A stretch of DNA of 64,000 nucleotides, taken from NCBI GenBank assembly GCA_027622555.1, contig JAQBYJ010000014.1:1-64000 (forward strand), given 5' to 3'. Below are positions 35,400 to 42,962 of this stretch, in pieces; position 1 is the stretch's first letter; each line of letters starts with the position of its first letter. This stretch comes from Verrucomicrobiota bacterium. Its GTDB lineage: Bacteria > Verrucomicrobiota > Verrucomicrobiia > Opitutales > UBA2995. The notes beneath the pieces are model-generated. The model saw only the letters and a list, made by a program, of their open reading frames with translations. It was not told the DNA's origin and ran no database searches. The position numbers and the translations under genes were made by a program.

Positions 35400-36530
35400 T
35401 TAGAAGTGGGAAATTGAGATCCCGAATCCGCATTCCTGAGGAGTCAGGAAATCCTTTGGGTTCAGGTGGCCATTTTCTCCGAACATAAGTGGATTTTCAG
35501 TGATGTCCCTGGAAAGGAGATAGGTTCCGAACGCGCCTTCCTGGGAGAGAATATTGTTTCGGTGGGCGTGGGCAACAGTCAAAGCGGCCCGGGTAAGCAG
35601 GCTGGTTTCACCCACTTGCGCTCCAATGATGAGAGGGATTTTTAGTGTGGTCGCTTTTTCCGCTATTTCGAGAGACCGCAGAATGCCGCCCATTTTTGAA
35701 ACCCGCAGGTTGATGATCCAATACTCTGGATTTGAAAGCAGATTTTCAAACTGCTCGAGACGGACCAAGCTCTCGTCCAGGATGATACGTTTGCCGGTTT
35801 CCTGAGCGACTTCCATCATTTCCTCGAAGCGACCGGCTAGAAGAGGTTCCTCAACTGCCGTGAAGGGGCTATCCAGTGCGTTTAAGTAGCGACTGGCTTC
35901 CTTCGGATTCGACCAGAGGTTGTTTGCGTCAAGTCGCAGGCTATTCTCATCGCTCCAGTGGTCCCCGAGGATCTGGAAACGTGCTTGATCGTCCTCCAGA
36001 TTCCCGGAGAGTTTCACTTTAAACTGGCTGAATTTTAAATGCAGGTATTGCTGCAGTTGTTTTTGAAAAGTTTCTGGTTTTTCGATACCAAGAATGGCGC
36101 TGTATCTGAAGACGCCCTCAAGCTGCGGCAAGCCTAGCAGTGCTTCCACCGTTTGGTTTGATTCGCGTGCAAAGAGGTCCAGCAAAGCGAGTTCAATGGC
36201 ACACCAGGCGGATGGTTGTTCGTCGATCCGGGCCTTGTTGGAGGACATCCAGGATATTAATGCATCGAGACTGTTGAGCTGGTAAATAGAGTTGTGGTGT
36301 CTCTCAAAAAACTCAATGGCGCTGGCAACAGATTCTCCAGTGACATATTCCCTGGGACAGGATTCTCCATGACCCATGTGTCCACTATCAGAACGAACTG
36401 TGATCCAGATACTTTGGGTGGAAGTTCTTTCGGCTGAGGCATGCTTGAAGCTAACGTTGAACGGAATATTGATTTCCTTAATGGAGAGATGATTGATCAC
36501 TGGATAATAGGAAATAAGGGGTGAAGTCAA
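35400..36530 (-). CDS. enolase-superfamily enzyme, dipeptide epimerase-like
   Basis: A 376-residue member of the mandelate racemase/muconate lactonizing branch. The capping domain (about 15-130) precedes a barrel with all superfamily residues: Lys171/Lys173 in KVKLSG, metal ligands Asp201 (LRLDANN), Glu227 (VEEPL) and Asp252 (LDES), and catalytic Lys279 (LRVSKMGG). The KxK plus late Lys set fits dipeptide epimerases and o-succinylbenzoate synthases; substrate unknown. The start is a TTG at 36530 or a GTG at 36500; either overlaps the upstream GH3 gene, so the two are co-translated. Confidence 0.85.
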   Translation of the reverse strand: MTSPLISYYPVINHLSIKEINIPFNVSFKHASAERTSTQSIWITVRSDSGHMGHGESCPREYVTGESVASAIEFFERHHNSIYQLNSLDALISWMSSNKARIDEQPSAWCAIELALLDLFARESNQTVEALLGLPQLEGVFRYSAILGIEKPETFQKQLQQYLHLKFSQFKVKLSGNLEDDQARFQILGDHWSDENSLRLDANNLWSNPKEASRYLNALDSPFTAVEEPLLAGRFEEMMEVAQETGKRIILDESLVRLEQFENLLSNPEYWIINLRVSKMGGILRSLEIAEKATTLKIPLIIGAQVGETSLLTRAALTVAHAHRNNILSQEGAFGTYLLSRDITENPLMFGENGHLNPKDFLTPQECGFGISISHF

Positions 36531-38160
36531 AGGATTGCTTGTTTTTGTATTGGAGGCAGAGGTATTTGAATTGAGCCTCCCGCTGACCTGACTGGAGGCA
36601 GTGTCTCTTGTAGGTGTCTCCTGTTCCCTTGCGCAACAGAGTTAGATCCGGAGCGTGCAAGCGACCACTGGCTCTTTTGCTTTTGTACTCGATATTGGAA
36701 TAGGTAAGGATGGAATCGAGCTCGGAGGCTATATCGGAAATAAAAGCGGCCCGTTCTTCAATGAACAGGTGATACCTCCTGGTTTCTTCGCAGGCGAGTA
36801 AGAGAAAAAACGTATAGCTGATCCCATGGAATTGAAAGATTTGTGTCATGGCCTCATTGACCTGGTTTTCGTGTAGTTTTTCTCCAGTGAGGTTGGTGAC
36901 TCCGGAGCCTTTTTCCAGGAACTTCAAGGTTGGAGTTTTCTGGTAAAGTTCTCCAAAAACGACCACGTCGTTAATGAAATACCGGTAAAGTCCGGACTGG
37001 GTGGTGGTAATGATATAGTATTCCTTGCCTGGCACAACTTTCTCAATGGTTTGTGTATCTTTCTTCCCGGACTCCCACTCCAAGCGATCGGCAAATTCAT
37101 AGAAGTTCTCGTGGATGGCGGGAACGGCGTGGTTGTTGCGGGAATCCACTGTGATGCTGCCTCGGAATTCACTGGCCAGGTATCCCATTTCAATAATGCG
37201 GACATCCTCATGGAGCAAGTTTCTGAGAGTGGGCACATATACGTGGCAACTGCCGCCTAGCCAAGTGAAGATGGCCTTCAGTTGGGGCCAGACTTGATCG
37301 GACTTCGGTGGCAAAGGTCGGCCAAAGAGCGTATCCAGCTCGCGAGCACGAGCCTCGTTTTTGTGGAATGCCGCTTTGATTTTATCCTTCTTTTCCGGGT
37401 CCAGCGTATCAACGCCGGAGATGGTACCGGTACTAATATCGTGAATCAGGGAGGCCGAGTTCTTCCATATAACACTGGCGATTTTTAAAAAAGTGGAGGG
37501 ATTAGCAGAAGCAATGAACGAAATGTCTCTCACCGACAAAGCGAAAGCGGCAAGGATATAGTATTTTGTAGCGTAGTCTTCGATGGCAAATACCTCGACG
37601 GGAAGGATATATTTCGAGCGAAGCAGCCGAGGCATGCTTTCATAAATCAGACCGGACATGGAACCATAGGGTGTCCCGGTTGGCAGGACCCCTTCGATGG
37701 CCGGGCTGACAATGGCAAGAATTCTTCCGTCGTAGAGACCTGGAATGGTGGAATAGCTTGCGTAGGAAAATATTTGCTGACTGGCCTGGTAGTTGGAAAC
37801 GGTTTTTGGCAGGATTGGGATTAGTTTCGGTCTTGAGGTGGTGCCGCTGGTCTGAGCATACATAACAGGATGCTCTGAACAGAGTACATGAACTTTTCCC
37901 GATTCCTGCCGGTCCAGGTAGGGCCTCAATTCCTCGTATTGATGGATCGGTACTTTCGCCGCGTATTCGGAAAATTCCCGGATGCTCTCAAACCCGTATT
38001 GCCTGCCGAATTCGGTATCTTTGTTCGTTTGCAGTATTTTGCGAAGAAGTACTTTCTGGCTGGCTTCCGGTTGGGACAATTTCTTGAGGAACGGTTTCCA
38101 CAGGCAAAAACGGATGAGAAGCATTTTCAAATGAATGACCCACAGAATTAGCCTGTTCAT
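36478..38160 (-). CDS. GH3-family acyl-adenylating enzyme
   Basis: A 560-residue GH3-type protein from the ATG at 38160, one base after the stop of the hydroxylase gene. The adenylation signature YAQTSGTTSRPKLIP is at about 100-114, followed by PVEVFAIEDYATKYY, the second ATP motif FTWLGGSCHVYVPTLRNLL and the C-terminal NLTGEKLHENQVNEAM. Plant GH3 enzymes couple amino acids to jasmonate or auxin; bacterial homologues are hardly characterised and may conjugate fatty acids or other acids with amines. Its neighbours, a hydroxylase and a dipeptide-type epimerase, suggest formation of a hydroxylated acyl-amino acid or peptide product. Confidence 0.88.
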   Translation of the reverse strand: MNRLILWVIHLKMLLIRFCLWKPFLKKLSQPEASQKVLLRKILQTNKDTEFGRQYGFESIREFSEYAAKVPIHQYEELRPYLDRQESGKVHVLCSEHPVMYAQTSGTTSRPKLIPILPKTVSNYQASQQIFSYASYSTIPGLYDGRILAIVSPAIEGVLPTGTPYGSMSGLIYESMPRLLRSKYILPVEVFAIEDYATKYYILAAFALSVRDISFIASANPSTFLKIASVIWKNSASLIHDISTGTISGVDTLDPEKKDKIKAAFHKNEARARELDTLFGRPLPPKSDQVWPQLKAIFTWLGGSCHVYVPTLRNLLHEDVRIIEMGYLASEFRGSITVDSRNNHAVPAIHENFYEFADRLEWESGKKDTQTIEKVVPGKEYYIITTTQSGLYRYFINDVVVFGELYQKTPTLKFLEKGSGVTNLTGEKLHENQVNEAMTQIFQFHGISYTFFLLLACEETRRYHLFIEERAAFISDIASELDSILTYSNIEYKSKRASGRLHAPDLTLLRKGTGDTYKRHCLQSGQREAQFKYLCLQYKNKQSFDFTPYFLLSSDQSSLH

Positions 38161-38161
38161 G

Positions 38162-39049
38162 TTAATCCTCAGGAATTCCCGGTTGGTCGGCACCTTTGAT
38201 AAAAGGCGTTTGCATCTGGTGCAGAAAATCCAAGGGATAGTCCCGGTTTAGCAGTCCCAGTGTTTGAACTTCCCGGTCTGCTGGAAGGTAACGGGACCGG
38301 AAAAGCACGTCCCAGATAATGAGGTTGTTTCCGTAGTTTTTATTAGATTCGTGCGGTAACCTGGAGTGATGCCAACGGTGGAGTTCGGGACCGCTGATCA
38401 AGTAATTGAGGAGGCCCAGTTTCACATCAATATTGCAATGTTGGAAGAAGCCATTGACGGCATAAAAAACAAAATACAGCGCAAGGACTTCCTCGGACAC
38501 TCCCAGCAAAATAAAAGGAAGCGCATCCAGAAGAAACTGGATCGATTTTTCGATGGGATGAAAGCGACCCACGTTGAGCCAATAAAGTTTGTGCGGCGAA
38601 TGGTGCACAGCATGCAACCTCCACAAGGGTTCACTCCATTCGTGACTAGTCCGGTGCAACAGATAGCGGAATAAATCAGCCGTGGCCAGCATGATCACCG
38701 CTTGCAATGCCAATGGCCATCCATGCGGCCAGATGCCATTGAGGGATTCAATCGATGGCAATTGCCTTAGCAGTGTGATTGCAACGAAAAATGAAAGTAA
38801 TTTCGGCAAAACAATCTGAACAACGACCATGAAAGTGAAGTCGCTTCCAACATCGGTCCTTCCTGGAGCCCACTCATTGCGGTGTGGAAAAATGCATTCC
38901 AGGCCGGTGACAAGGAAGGCCCCCAGAAATACTGCGATGTAAGTGCTCAACTGGATAGGTAATTCAGTCAGTCTTAAGAGGTGATAAACAGCAAAGCAAC
39001 CGATGATAACTGTCGGATAGATACTAAATTGAACGACTTTTTTTGTCAT
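38162..39049 (-). CDS. fatty acid hydroxylase / sterol desaturase family protein
   Basis: A 295-residue integral membrane di-iron enzyme. Four or five hydrophobic helices are interspersed with the histidine motifs HRTSH, HAVHHS and HRWHHS, plus an additional His in FFQHCNID, as in the FA_hydroxylase family. It would hydroxylate or desaturate a lipid-like chain using O2. It is the first gene of a three-gene minus-strand operon with the GH3 and enolase-superfamily enzymes. Confidence 0.9.
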   Translation of the reverse strand: MTKKVVQFSIYPTVIIGCFAVYHLLRLTELPIQLSTYIAVFLGAFLVTGLECIFPHRNEWAPGRTDVGSDFTFMVVVQIVLPKLLSFFVAITLLRQLPSIESLNGIWPHGWPLALQAVIMLATADLFRYLLHRTSHEWSEPLWRLHAVHHSPHKLYWLNVGRFHPIEKSIQFLLDALPFILLGVSEEVLALYFVFYAVNGFFQHCNIDVKLGLLNYLISGPELHRWHHSRLPHESNKNYGNNLIIWDVLFRSRYLPADREVQTLGLLNRDYPLDFLHQMQTPFIKGADQPGIPED

Positions 39050-39136
39050 TTAAGCTGTCTCTAGCTTTCCGGTTCAGTCCTTATATAATCGGGCTAGATT
39101 GTAAGATGTATAACGACGATTTTCGACCAAACGGAT

Positions 39137-39188
39137 GCAGCATCCAGCTACTTTAAAAAATAGCCAAGAACAATCTGCTGGATGCTGC
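39137..39188. repeat. 12-base perfect inverted repeat
   Basis: GCAGCATCCAGC (39137-39148) and its exact complement (39177-39188) are separated by 28 bases. The left arm overlaps a smaller palindrome GGATGC-A-GCATCC. The remaining 39050-39423 gap between the divergently placed lipid operon and the RraA gene shows no gene. It could be a terminator or an operator upstream of the hydroxylase. Confidence 0.5.
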
Positions 39189-39423
39189 TTTCACTTATTT
39201 TCCCGGCGATCACACAAATAGTTCTTCGATGCGCATAGCGATGGAAGATCTAAAACTGGATTTGTTGTATGTCGTTTACCCCGGTGAAAGGAATTGCGAC
39301 AAAAGCGACAAGATACGGGTGCTATCGATAAAGAAACTTCAATCGATTCTCTAACATTGGACAACATGCGCAGGATCTTAAACTGCCTTGAGAAATTAAA
39401 GCATAGCGACCTGCGGTAACAAA

Positions 39424-40269
39424 TTACTTTTTCATTTTTTCCAGGTGTTCTTCGAAGGCTTTCAGGGTCTCTTCATTGGGTGGATAGACACCGATCATGG
39501 ATCTTCCTTCCAGTATCAGTTGGCGCTGGAAGTCTTCCCTAAAGGTGTGGTGCTCGGCGTCCGCCAGGACCTCTTCGACCATATGGGCGGGAATCACCAA
39601 AATTCCGTGAATGGCACCCACGATGTAGTCGCCGGGCACGATGGTCACTTCCCCCACCTGAACCGGTGCCTGATAATCCCAACTAGTGGTTCGGGGTTTG
39701 ACCGCACCAGCGTGTCCTTTGCCGTCTTTGGTAAACAAAGGCATGCCCATGGTTATAAAGGCTGGGACATCGCGCATCGCACCGTTAACGATGATTCCGG
39801 AACAGCCGTTTACCATGGCCCGGGTGGAGGTCACATCGCCGCTCGGACTGGCGAGAATATCTCCTCCCATATCAAACACAATCACGTCGCCTGGCTGCGC
39901 GTCTTCCGCTGAGCGGTAGTTGAGTTGTAACTCTTTGTATTCATCCGCCAGGTCCTGCCTGAAAGGCAAATACCGTCCCGTGCGTGCGCGGCCAACCAGC
40001 CGCATATCATCGGCAACCGGTTCCACCGCATTGGTAAAACAGTAGGGATAGCCATGCGACCTCAAATAACCCCAGGCGGACTCAATGTTGATGTTCAGTA
40101 AACGGGTATAAAGCTCCCTGTCTTCCTTGCTCAACAGGTCAGCCAAATACTCCGGCAGTTCATACCTGGGATGCTCAAAGCTTAATTTGGCATTCTTGGA
40201 AAAAGAAGAACTGCCGCAGAGAACCAGTGGAATAACAACAGAGAATACTCGTAAAAAATGAGAAGACAT
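39424..40269 (-). CDS. RraA-family protein with signal peptide
   Basis: A 281-residue protein with an N-terminal signal (MSSHFLRVFSVVIPLVLCGS) and an RraA/HMG-aldolase-like domain at about 50-250: AQPGDVIVFDMGGD, STRAMVNGCSGIIVNGAMRDV (the usual Gly-x5-Gly-x2-Arg-Asp substrate/metal site), then PVQVGEVTIVPGDYIVGAIHGILVIP. Family members are 4-hydroxy-4-methyl-2-oxoglutarate/oxaloacetate aldolases or RNase E inhibitors; a secreted form excludes the RNase E role. Genes of this kind with signal peptides recur in Verrucomicrobia and Planctomycetes, with unknown substrate. Confidence 0.85.
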   Translation of the reverse strand: MSSHFLRVFSVVIPLVLCGSSSFSKNAKLSFEHPRYELPEYLADLLSKEDRELYTRLLNINIESAWGYLRSHGYPYCFTNAVEPVADDMRLVGRARTGRYLPFRQDLADEYKELQLNYRSAEDAQPGDVIVFDMGGDILASPSGDVTSTRAMVNGCSGIIVNGAMRDVPAFITMGMPLFTKDGKGHAGAVKPRTTSWDYQAPVQVGEVTIVPGDYIVGAIHGILVIPAHMVEEVLADAEHHTFREDFQRQLILEGRSMIGVYPPNEETLKAFEEHLEKMKK

Positions 40270-40652
40270 AAAATTGGGGGTTAGGTTGTTTCGGGTAGGT
40301 GAATAAACATCAGCCGATCAAAAAGGCGGCAGGCGAATTTGATTCAAAGGTAGAAACTTAAACATTGAAAGGCGAGAAACTTTTCCTGCTTCCCTTGGCG
40401 AAAAGTTGAGGAAGGATGGCAGGACGGGGACAGGTTTTAGTATATTTGTATCGATCTACAACCGGACGAAGAAGACTAAAATTCCCTTGTTACGCCGAGC
40501 TTCACATACAAAGCAAACTAGGAGCTACCTGTCCCTGTTTTCCGTCTTATTTCCTGAAGCTAACCCACATCCAAACCAAAATAATGGTATTCCAGCGATT
40601 ATGTTAATGTTTTGCGTAGAACCCCCTTTTTTTCACTGTAAAATATAGAATC
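40270..40652. other. intergenic with decayed inverted repeat
   Basis: No gene recognised in 380 bases. ACGGGGACAGGT (40424-40435) faces ACCTGTCCC (40527-40535), about 90 bases apart; the right arm continues less perfectly. Such 'acctgtcccc' ends often flank REP-associated transposase remnants, but the interior has no recognisable transposase residue pattern. Confidence 0.3.
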
Positions 40653-40687
40653 TTGACATATGTATGTCACGTGACAGATTTCTGTCA
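40653..40687 (+). promoter_or_regulatory. nested operator/promoter of VapBC module
   Basis: A TTGACA box (40653-40658) opens an array of four TGACA/TGTCA half-sites. Three overlapping inverted repeats are formed: TGACAT-ATGT-ATGTCA (40654-40669), the perfect TGTCACGTGACA (40665-40676) and TGACAG-ATTT-CTGTCA (40672-40687). The last half-site runs into the ATG of the antitoxin gene, implying a nearly leaderless transcript. It fits cooperative binding of RHH antitoxin dimers. Confidence 0.65.
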
Positions 40688-40944
40688 TGCAAACAACCTT
40701 GCGCATTGATGACCAGCTTTACCGCAAGGCTAAAATGGAAGCTGCACGGGAAGGTATTTCTTTAACGAAATATCTTGAGGACAGCCTTCGTAGACGACTT
40801 GACCAGGGTTCGGCCAGCGTGGCTGGCGAATGGAATCTCCGGGTATGCGAAGGCAAGGCTCCCTATCCATCCGGCGAGGATTTGAAGAAGTCCATTGAAG
40901 CGGTTTTGCTGGAAGACGACTTGCAGAAATTGGGAAGTGCCTAG
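40687..40944 (+). CDS. vapB: RHH antitoxin (VapB-like)
   Basis: An 85-residue protein with a ribbon-helix-helix N-terminus (MQTTLRIDDQLYRKAKMEAA, SLTKYLEDSLRRRL) and a C-terminal acidic helix (SGEDLKKSIEAVLLEDDLQK). The gene lies two bases before the PIN toxin gene. Its start codon is inside the operator, so occupancy by the antitoxin would block both transcription and any leader. Confidence 0.88.
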   Translation: MQTTLRIDDQLYRKAKMEAAREGISLTKYLEDSLRRRLDQGSASVAGEWNLRVCEGKAPYPSGEDLKKSIEAVLLEDDLQKLGSA

Positions 40945-40946
40945 GA

Positions 40947-41378
40947 ATGGCACTTTACATTCCAGATGCCAATATCTTGTTGAATGCACTGCGGAAGGAT
41001 GCGCCTTGCCACAAAGTTTGTCGGTCCTGGTTGCAGGCGCGGGCCAGGCAGGGTGATTCGATTGGACTGACCGAAGTGGTGGAAATCTCTCTTCTCCGTA
41101 TCGGAACCCACCCGAAAATTCTATCTATGCCGTCAAGTGATGTCCTGGCGTTCTGGAATGAAGACCTGTGGTCATATAAAGGAGTCTCCCGCTTGGCACC
41201 TGGATCCCGTCATTCCGAAATCTTTTCAAAGCTCCTAAGCCAGCTGGAACTGAGTGGAAACGATGTGAACGACGCGTGGTTGGCGGCTATTGCCATGGAA
41301 AACCAGGCGACTTTGGTTAGCCTCGATCAGGGCTTTTCACGATTCAAGCAACTGAGTTGGCTGGATCCGTCTATATGA
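40947..41378 (+). CDS. vapC: VapC toxin, PIN-domain ribonuclease
   Basis: A 143-residue PIN protein with acidic residues in YIPDANILLNAL (Asp7), LTEVVEISLLR (Glu about 45), GNDVNDAWLAAIA (Asp about 113) and LVSLDQGFSRF (Asp about 131), a complete set. It belongs to the PIN branch that cleaves structured RNA; the target is unknown. It is followed at once by dead gene fragments, so this module too sits at a recombination-prone site. Confidence 0.9.
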   Translation: MALYIPDANILLNALRKDAPCHKVCRSWLQARARQGDSIGLTEVVEISLLRIGTHPKILSMPSSDVLAFWNEDLWSYKGVSRLAPGSRHSEIFSKLLSQLELSGNDVNDAWLAAIAMENQATLVSLDQGFSRFKQLSWLDPSI

Positions 41379-41384
41379 TACCGA

Positions 41385-41687
41385 CGCCACCTTTACCAAA
41401 ATGGCTGGGACGGCGTCATCGGCATGGAGCACGGCGTCAGCCCCAAAGCCAAGGAAGCCGAGACACGATTTATCGAGCTGACTTTGTATACATCGCAACC
41501 GGATGCCTTGTTCTCGTGTTACGCCAATGATCTCGGCATGAAAGTGACCGAAGGTAAGGATCAATACTTTGCGGTGGAGCTGGGAGAATCCGTATTGATT
41601 TGGGAACCGGCGGAAAACGGAACCTGCCCGATTTACCATTACGCCATCAACATTGCGTTGGCCCCAATTTTTCCCGCCGAATCTTAA
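41385..41687 (+). pseudogene. joined remnants of hydroxypyruvate isomerase and VOC protein
   Basis: From 41385 the frame reads RHLYQNGWDGVIGMEHGVSPKAKE, which resembles the C-terminus of hydroxypyruvate isomerase-like TIM-barrel proteins. It continues directly into RFIELTLYTSQPDALFSCYAND and LGMKVTEGKDQYFAVELGESVLIWEP, the start of a VOC/glyoxalase-fold domain. That domain stops at 41687; a following frame (LVGDVVEVLPGV) looks like its broken continuation. Neither gene is complete, so this is a scar of two degraded genes. The identification rests on short motifs. Confidence 0.5.
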
Positions 41688-41825
41688 CGGCTCGTGGGTG
41701 ATGTCGTCGAGGTGCTCCCCGGGGTGGCGATCAGGTCCTACCAATAATTCAGACATAAGACAGTTTATGATTAAACTGCTCTCGGTCAGCCCCCATCATC
41801 CTTTTCCTGACGCTTTCCGATTTAA

Positions 41826-41872
41826 CAGGTACTTGAAATATTGCAATCAGGTTGCAATATTTCAAGTACCTG
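41826..41872. repeat. perfect 21-base hairpin
   Basis: A 21-base arm beginning CAGGTACTTGAAATATTG (41826-41846) and its exact reverse complement (41852-41872) flank the 5-base loop TCAGG. It is the most perfect stem of the window. No T-run follows, so it is not an obvious terminator. It lies in the gene graveyard between VapBC and a peptidase remnant. Confidence 0.9.
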
Positions 41873-42102
41873 GACGAAGTTCTACTTGCCCTGAAACGGA
41901 GTCCAGTTGTTGCATTGCTCTGAACCAGACTGTGCGGCAAGGGGCGAAAAATGGGAACGAACCAAGTTGTTTAGAGCAATTTGATTTCAGGTACAAGAGG
42001 AATTGAAATCCGGGATGAGAGTATTGATTGAGAATTCGGAAAAGGCACTAACACAAACTGTTTTAGATCAAGAGCAAATTCGCAATAAAACACTAAACAA
42101 CT

Positions 42103-42150
42103 AGGTCCGTCCCCATACCCTTGGCCAGGTCCGTCCCCATACCCTTGGCC
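42103..42150. repeat. two tandem copies of a 24-base unit
   Basis: The unit starts AGGTCCGTCCCCATACCCTT and is present twice, identically and without a spacer. Two copies only; there is no array and no cas gene. Its 'GGTCCGTCCCC' start recalls the ends of decayed REP-associated elements. Confidence 0.85.
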
Positions 42151-42162
42151 CTTGATACGTGA

Positions 42163-42375
42163 AGAAGGATTACCCTACGTCCGTGGTTTCGTCATCAGGT
42201 TTACGCACCGGGATTTTACACCGGTTATGGAGTTAAATCCTTTCCAGGAATTCGCGAAGCCATCGAAGAACGCAAGTGGAGCGAAGAGGAGGAGCAAGTG
42301 CAGAATGCCACAGTTTCCCTTCTGAAATACACGCTTCAAGTGAAGAAGGCCGCTGGTTTATTGGTTATTGAGTAA
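42163..42375 (+). pseudogene. C-terminal remnant of an M28 peptidase (TFR-dimer domain)
   Basis: About 70 codons without a start read LRPWFRHQVYAPGFYTGYGVK, then PGIREAIEERKWSEEEEQ, and end VKKAAGLLVIE. RPWFRHxxYAPGFYTGYGVK is a signature of the transferrin-receptor-like dimerisation domain at the end of glutamate carboxypeptidase II-type M28 peptidases. An in-frame stop at 42160 and the absence of the catalytic part show a stump. Bases 42376-42677 downstream hold nothing recognised. Confidence 0.7.
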
Positions 42376-42677
42376 AAAAAAATCCCGCACAAGAAATATA
42401 CCGTTACCTTTCTTCGATTCTGGCTATTGAATCATTGATGAAATGATTTGTCAGGATTTCGTTTTACACATTGTAATAGATCGGGAATTTCCCTGTCCTT
42501 TTAACCATCCCACCACCCATTCCTAAGAAAGATCCCTAAACAACCGTGACTTGTCTCCTTCATACTGCTTATGGGGTCCTTTTTTCTCTATGAATATGTT
42601 ACGTGCAAGGGTGTAATTAAAAGTGCGGGGAGTTGGAACATTACCGCAGTTGGTTTCCAGATTCGGGTTGTAAAACA

Positions 42678-42755
42678 GGTAGGGCGAGTGCGTCCCCGCA
42701 CCGCCGCCGAATGTTCTGGAAATACACGGCACTGCGGGGACGCAGTAGCCCTACC
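42678..42755. repeat. paired REP-like palindrome
   Basis: Two 23-base arms (42678-42700, 42733-42755) are reverse complements except for three central bases; each has the form GGTAGGGC, three variable bases, TGCGTCCCCGCA. The spacer is 32 bases. It belongs to the same family as 28205-28261. Confidence 0.8.
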
Positions 42756-42962
42756 CATCCCGGTTGCAAGGAAATTGGATTGAGTGGTTCTGTAGACAGA
42801 GAAACCGGATTCTCCCCGTGGATAAAATTGAACCCCGCATTTGCTCAGATTGCAAAGAATTGTGGGCCATTCCGGACACACTATGATTGTCATTGTGTCC
42901 GGGGCTCTTTATGTTGCTCGGATCAAATTTAATTGACCACCCTAAGTACGAATCAGTTTCCC

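Noticed and set aside
40436-40526. REP-associated transposase (RAYT) between the 'acctgtccc' arms
   Set aside because: The interior lacks the HUH and Tyr motifs and is too short.
41760-42006. Open frame through the 21-base hairpin
   Set aside because: No recognisable protein, and the palindrome itself creates the open frame.
42103-42150. CRISPR array
   Set aside because: Only two adjacent copies without spacers and no cas genes.
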